Source: an uncultured Clostridium sp.
Lineage (GTDB): Bacteria; Bacillota; Clostridia; TANB77; CAG-508
Length of the DNA stretch: 6,720 bases
NCBI GenBank assembly: GCA_946498265.1
Contig: CAMMNR010000100.1
Coordinates: 1-6,720, forward strand
Reading direction: 5' to 3'
Part shown: positions 4,571-6,720 of the stretch, piece after piece
Numbering within the stretch: the first letter of the stretch is position 1
Layout: each line of letters begins with the position of its first letter
The notes under the pieces: generated by a model
Told to the model about the DNA's origin: nothing
Seen by the model: only the letters and a program-made list of their open reading frames with translations
The model's database searches: none
Position numbers and translations under genes: made by a program

Positions 4571-6238
4571 ATGAAACTTAGTGAAAAAATTACATTATTA
4601 AGAAAACAAAAAGGATTTTCTCAAGAAGATTTGGCAAATATGCTTGATGTTTCCCGTCAGGCTGTTTATAAATGGGAGAATGATGCATCAATGCCAGACA
4701 TAGATAAAATAAAAAAAATGGCCTCACTTTTTGACATCAGTTTTGATAGATTATTAAATGATCAAATAGATATCACACAACAAAATACCGCTAATTCAAA
4801 TATAGTTAATACTGCAAAGGTGTATCGCGATGTTTTTAACTCAGGATTCAAATTAAATTACAATCAACCGGATATAGACCATGGATATACAGAAAACAGA
4901 AATAAAAAATTGAAAAACAGTAATGAGATTTATGAACATAAAACCAGTCAGATGAAGGAATTTTTAGAAGCAATGGGGATTGAAAATTACATACTTTTTC
5001 AATCAGATTTATGTGGCTGTTTTTTCCAAAACGAAAATGATTTTACTTTTGGCTTTTATTATGATGGTAATATTCAGTTTTTATGTCCATATGAAAATTT
5101 TATTAGTGTACATTTAAATAATTCTGGCAATAAAATGGATTATGGGAGACAAACGGTTTTTGGTGTTGGACTAGGGGCTGGAGGAATAAATTCAATTGGA
5201 GTGGGATCAATACCACAACTAAAATTTAGCAAACCTTCAAATTATACATTGACTATTTCTTACTTTGATAAAAATGGCAAAGTAAATGAGTTCAAGCTTG
5301 ATGTAAATTGTAATAGAAGGTACACAATTTATCAAATGAAAAAAATAGATGAGATTGATTTATTTAATGAAATTCAGTCTGATTTCGCAAACAAACAATT
5401 AAACAACATTGTTGCAAAACTAGAGACTTGTCATGCTTTGGCGGAGAAAATATTTTATAAAGAAATTGATGTTAAAAATATCAATATTGAAGAAATTAAA
5501 AAAGTATACAACAAAAGATATGAGCAGGAAAACGAATTCAAAAACACGTTAGAACAAGAAGTGTTAGGAGACAATTTAAGACGTAAAAAAACTATGTGGA
5601 TCGTACTTGGAGTTCTGGCAGGCATATTCATTTTTGTATTGATTGTTAATACAATTTCTCATATTGTTGAAAAAACTCAGATGGAAGCTTTGGATAAAAG
5701 TAAAGCCGCCATTGTTGTTGAATTGATTGATCAAATAGGCGAGGTAACTTTGGAGGATAAGGATTTACTTTTTAGCATTGAAGATAATTATAATGACTTA
5801 ACAAGTGCCCAAAAATCTTATGTAACAAATTATTCAATTTATACTGAAGCTAAGTCACAGTATAACATTTTGTATAAAAACTATATGGAGGAATACACAA
5901 AAGATGATCCTACTCGTAATATAACCTTAGAAGATTTGAATGGTACTTGGGAATGTGACAAATATAAAATTACTATTGGAGATTTTGCAAATGGCAAATC
6001 TGTTTGGTATAGAACATATAACAAACAAACTCAAAGTTATGGAATAGGAGGCGGAGTTGCAAGTAATTTACCATCAAGTTCTATTGGCGAATATGATTGT
6101 TTAACTCAAACAATGTCAGCTAGACTATATGAGTGGGGTAATGGTATATTTAGCGAATATCACGATATCACATTAACCAAAAGTATTGATGGAGAGTTAA
6201 CAATGTACCTTATGGGCTATACTTTTATAAAAAATTAA
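4571..6238 (+). CDS. Membrane-anchored XRE-family regulator with probable extracellular C-terminal domains
   Basis: A 555-residue protein. ATG 4571 is chosen because GGAGG (4561-4565) lies five bases before it; an in-frame ATG at 4559 overlaps that site. Residues 4-62 are a classic XRE HTH (ITLLRKQKGFSQEDLANMLD, then VSRQAVYKWENDASMPDIDK). Residues about 138-256 form a beta-rich region with a glycine-rich turn (FGVGLGAGGINSIGVGS, 197-213), reminiscent of bacterial PH-like domains that carry a similar Gly-rich insert; this is a guess from pattern. Residues about 265-335 are helical. RRKK (337-340) precedes a single membrane helix (about 342-361), so the positive-inside rule puts the HTH in the cytoplasm and the rest outside. 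Residues about 381-433 match the Bacillota surface-protein pattern I-x-x-IGEVTL...YNDLTSAQKSYVTNY...A. Residues about 452-555 start with LNGTWECDKYKITI and look like a lipocalin-like beta-barrel. The whole suggests a one-component sensor that links an outside signal to gene control. It has its own promoter and operator-like repeat. Domain names beyond the HTH and membrane helix are tentative. Confidence 0.88.
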   Translation: MKLSEKITLLRKQKGFSQEDLANMLDVSRQAVYKWENDASMPDIDKIKKMASLFDISFDRLLNDQIDITQQNTANSNIVNTAKVYRDVFNSGFKLNYNQPDIDHGYTENRNKKLKNSNEIYEHKTSQMKEFLEAMGIENYILFQSDLCGCFFQNENDFTFGFYYDGNIQFLCPYENFISVHLNNSGNKMDYGRQTVFGVGLGAGGINSIGVGSIPQLKFSKPSNYTLTISYFDKNGKVNEFKLDVNCNRRYTIYQMKKIDEIDLFNEIQSDFANKQLNNIVAKLETCHALAEKIFYKEIDVKNINIEEIKKVYNKRYEQENEFKNTLEQEVLGDNLRRKKTMWIVLGVLAGIFIFVLIVNTISHIVEKTQMEALDKSKAAIVVELIDQIGEVTLEDKDLLFSIEDNYNDLTSAQKSYVTNYSIYTEAKSQYNILYKNYMEEYTKDDPTRNITLEDLNGTWECDKYKITIGDFANGKSVWYRTYNKQTQSYGIGGGVASNLPSSSIGEYDCLTQTMSARLYEWGNGIFSEYHDITLTKSIDGELTMYLMGYTFIKN

Positions 6239-6255
6239 CATAAATTAGTAAAAAC

Positions 6256-6275
6256 AAATATCATATATATTTTTT
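6256..6275 (+). terminator. Weak AT-only hairpin after the membrane XRE gene
   Basis: AAATAT (6256-6261) can pair with ATATTT (6267-6272) across a five-base loop, followed by more T residues. It lies 17 bases after the stop codon in the right place for a terminator, but the stem has no G-C pairs. Confidence 0.3.
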
Positions 6276-6281
6276 AAATAA

Positions 6282-6310
6282 TTGACGATAAAAACCATAC
6301 GAAATATATG
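6282..6310 (+). promoter_or_regulatory. Possible promoter of the 44-residue ORF
   Basis: TTGACG (6282-6287) is followed after 17 bases by TATATG (6305-6310). The start would leave a leader of about 110 bases that contains an inverted repeat ACAAT-TTAT-ATTGT (6394-6407). The -10 box is poor and closer AT-rich alternatives exist. Confidence 0.35.
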
Positions 6311-6428
6311 TAAAAATGTAAGAAATGACGAAAGTTAATTTGCTTTGGTGGATTTTGTTTTCTATTTAAACATTAAACAGAAACAATTTAAAAACAATTT
6401 ATATTGTAAAATTAAAGTGAGGTTTTTT

Positions 6429-6563
6429 ATGGACAAGGATTTAGTTTTACAAAATTTAAAAGGATATTTTGATTATTTTCGATCTATTTACAATGTTGAG
6501 AAATTACAAAAAGAAAAAGAAGAAAGAGAAAAAAAGATTTTGAAATGTAATTTGACCCTTTGA
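6429..6563 (+). CDS. Small charged ORF, probably the start of a frameshifted gene
   Basis: ATG 6429 has a GTGAGG ribosome site (6417-6422) six bases before it; the frame is open up to a TTG-type start at 6345 with no ribosome site. The 44-residue product begins MDKDLVLQNLKGYFDYFRSI and continues into a Lys/Glu-rich helix (KLQKEKEEREKK, residues about 24-35), then ends abruptly. Just after it, another frame (6551-6604) reads FDPLTIIDSRSAKIKQL, and the original frame reopens as LNNFDYLKLSKTLKNYLNFS up to a TAG near 6651. The protein-like character moves between frames, which suggests a decayed or frameshifted longer gene. A genuine small protein is the alternative. The family is not recognised. 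Confidence 0.5.
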   Translation: MDKDLVLQNLKGYFDYFRSIYNVEKLQKEKEEREKKILKCNLTL

Positions 6564-6610
6564 CAATAATTGATAGCAGAAGTGCTAAAATTAAACAACT
6601 TTGATTATTT

Positions 6611-6640
6611 AAAACTATCTAAAACTTTAAAAAACTATTT
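6611..6640 (+). repeat. Three helically phased 10-base repeats with A-tracts
   Basis: AAAACTATCT, AAAACTTTAA and AAAACTATTT follow one another at an exact 10-base period. The A-tracts fall on the same face of the helix, which bends DNA. They also lie within the possible coding remnant, so the period may be accidental. Confidence 0.45.
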
Positions 6641-6666
6641 AAATTTCTCTTAGCATAAATTTCCCT

Positions 6667-6719
6667 TATCGGCAAATTCAAGATGTTTATTCTCTTGACT
6701 TTTTGCCGATATTTTTTTT
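6667..6719 (+). terminator. Strong intrinsic terminator at the window edge
   Basis: TATCGGCAAA (6667-6676) pairs perfectly with TTTGCCGATA (6702-6711). The stem continues inward with TCAAGA (6678-6683) and TCTTGA (6693-6698) around a nine-base loop, and is followed by eight T residues (6712-6719). The long hairpin plus T-run gives clear plus-strand polarity. It would end transcription from the 6429 ORF or its broken continuation. Confidence 0.85.
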
Positions 6720-6720
6720 A

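Noticed and set aside
1..6720. CRISPR array, tRNA or rRNA genes, insertion-sequence ends
   Set aside because: No regularly spaced repeats, cloverleaf-like sequences, rRNA segments, transposase motifs or paired terminal inverted repeats were seen.
1..6720. Mycoplasma-type genetic code (TGA as Trp), suggested by the AT content
   Set aside because: TGA at 1437-1439 ends the XRE frame just before a well-placed new ribosome site, and Trp is encoded by TGG in the recognisable proteins, so the standard code fits.

Overview
The window is very AT-rich DNA. Purine-rich Shine-Dalgarno sites (AAGGAG, GGAGG) sit 5 to 10 bases before nearly every start codon, and TGA, TAA and TAG are all used as stops. 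This points to a low-GC Gram-positive bacterium (Bacillota, probably a gut clostridium-like or related lineage). It looks like an accessory region: small unfamiliar proteins, two XRE-type regulators, no housekeeping genes, and no visible transposase, integrase catalytic domain, CRISPR array, tRNA or rRNA.

Layout. The left edge (1-171, minus strand) holds the start of a zinc-ribbon protein with its own promoter. It diverges from a two-gene plus-strand unit. The first gene of that unit is a soluble XRE regulator with an enlarged helix-turn-helix and an unrecognised C-terminal region (354-1439). The second is a 97-residue protein resembling a stand-alone SAM-like, integrase-type core-binding domain (1465-1758). 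After a 120-base gap with two adjacent palindromes comes the most striking gene, a 432-residue fusion of a GNAT N-acetyltransferase to an ADP-ribosylglycohydrolase (1879-3177). It is followed 43 bases later by an unrecognised 148-residue protein (3221-3667), probably in the same transcript. A 277-base spacer with possible gene remnants precedes an unrecognised 100-residue protein (3945-4247), which ends at a hairpin terminator.

A 323-base non-coding stretch then leads to a second XRE gene (4571-6238). Its 555-residue product carries an N-terminal HTH, one membrane helix near residues 342-361, and a C-terminal part likely to lie outside the cell. It has a clean promoter and a perfect 17-base inverted repeat just upstream, which suggests autoregulation. 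The right end holds a 44-residue ORF that seems to be the start of a frameshifted or decayed gene, helically phased A-tracts, and a strong intrinsic terminator at the window edge.

How the genes work together is mostly inference. The fusion protein combines a group-adding and a group-removing modification enzyme, consistent with reversal or exchange of a modification on a protein, nucleic acid or small molecule. The long XRE protein looks like a membrane-spanning one-component sensor. No complete known defence or toxin-antitoxin system can be named from the sequence alone.
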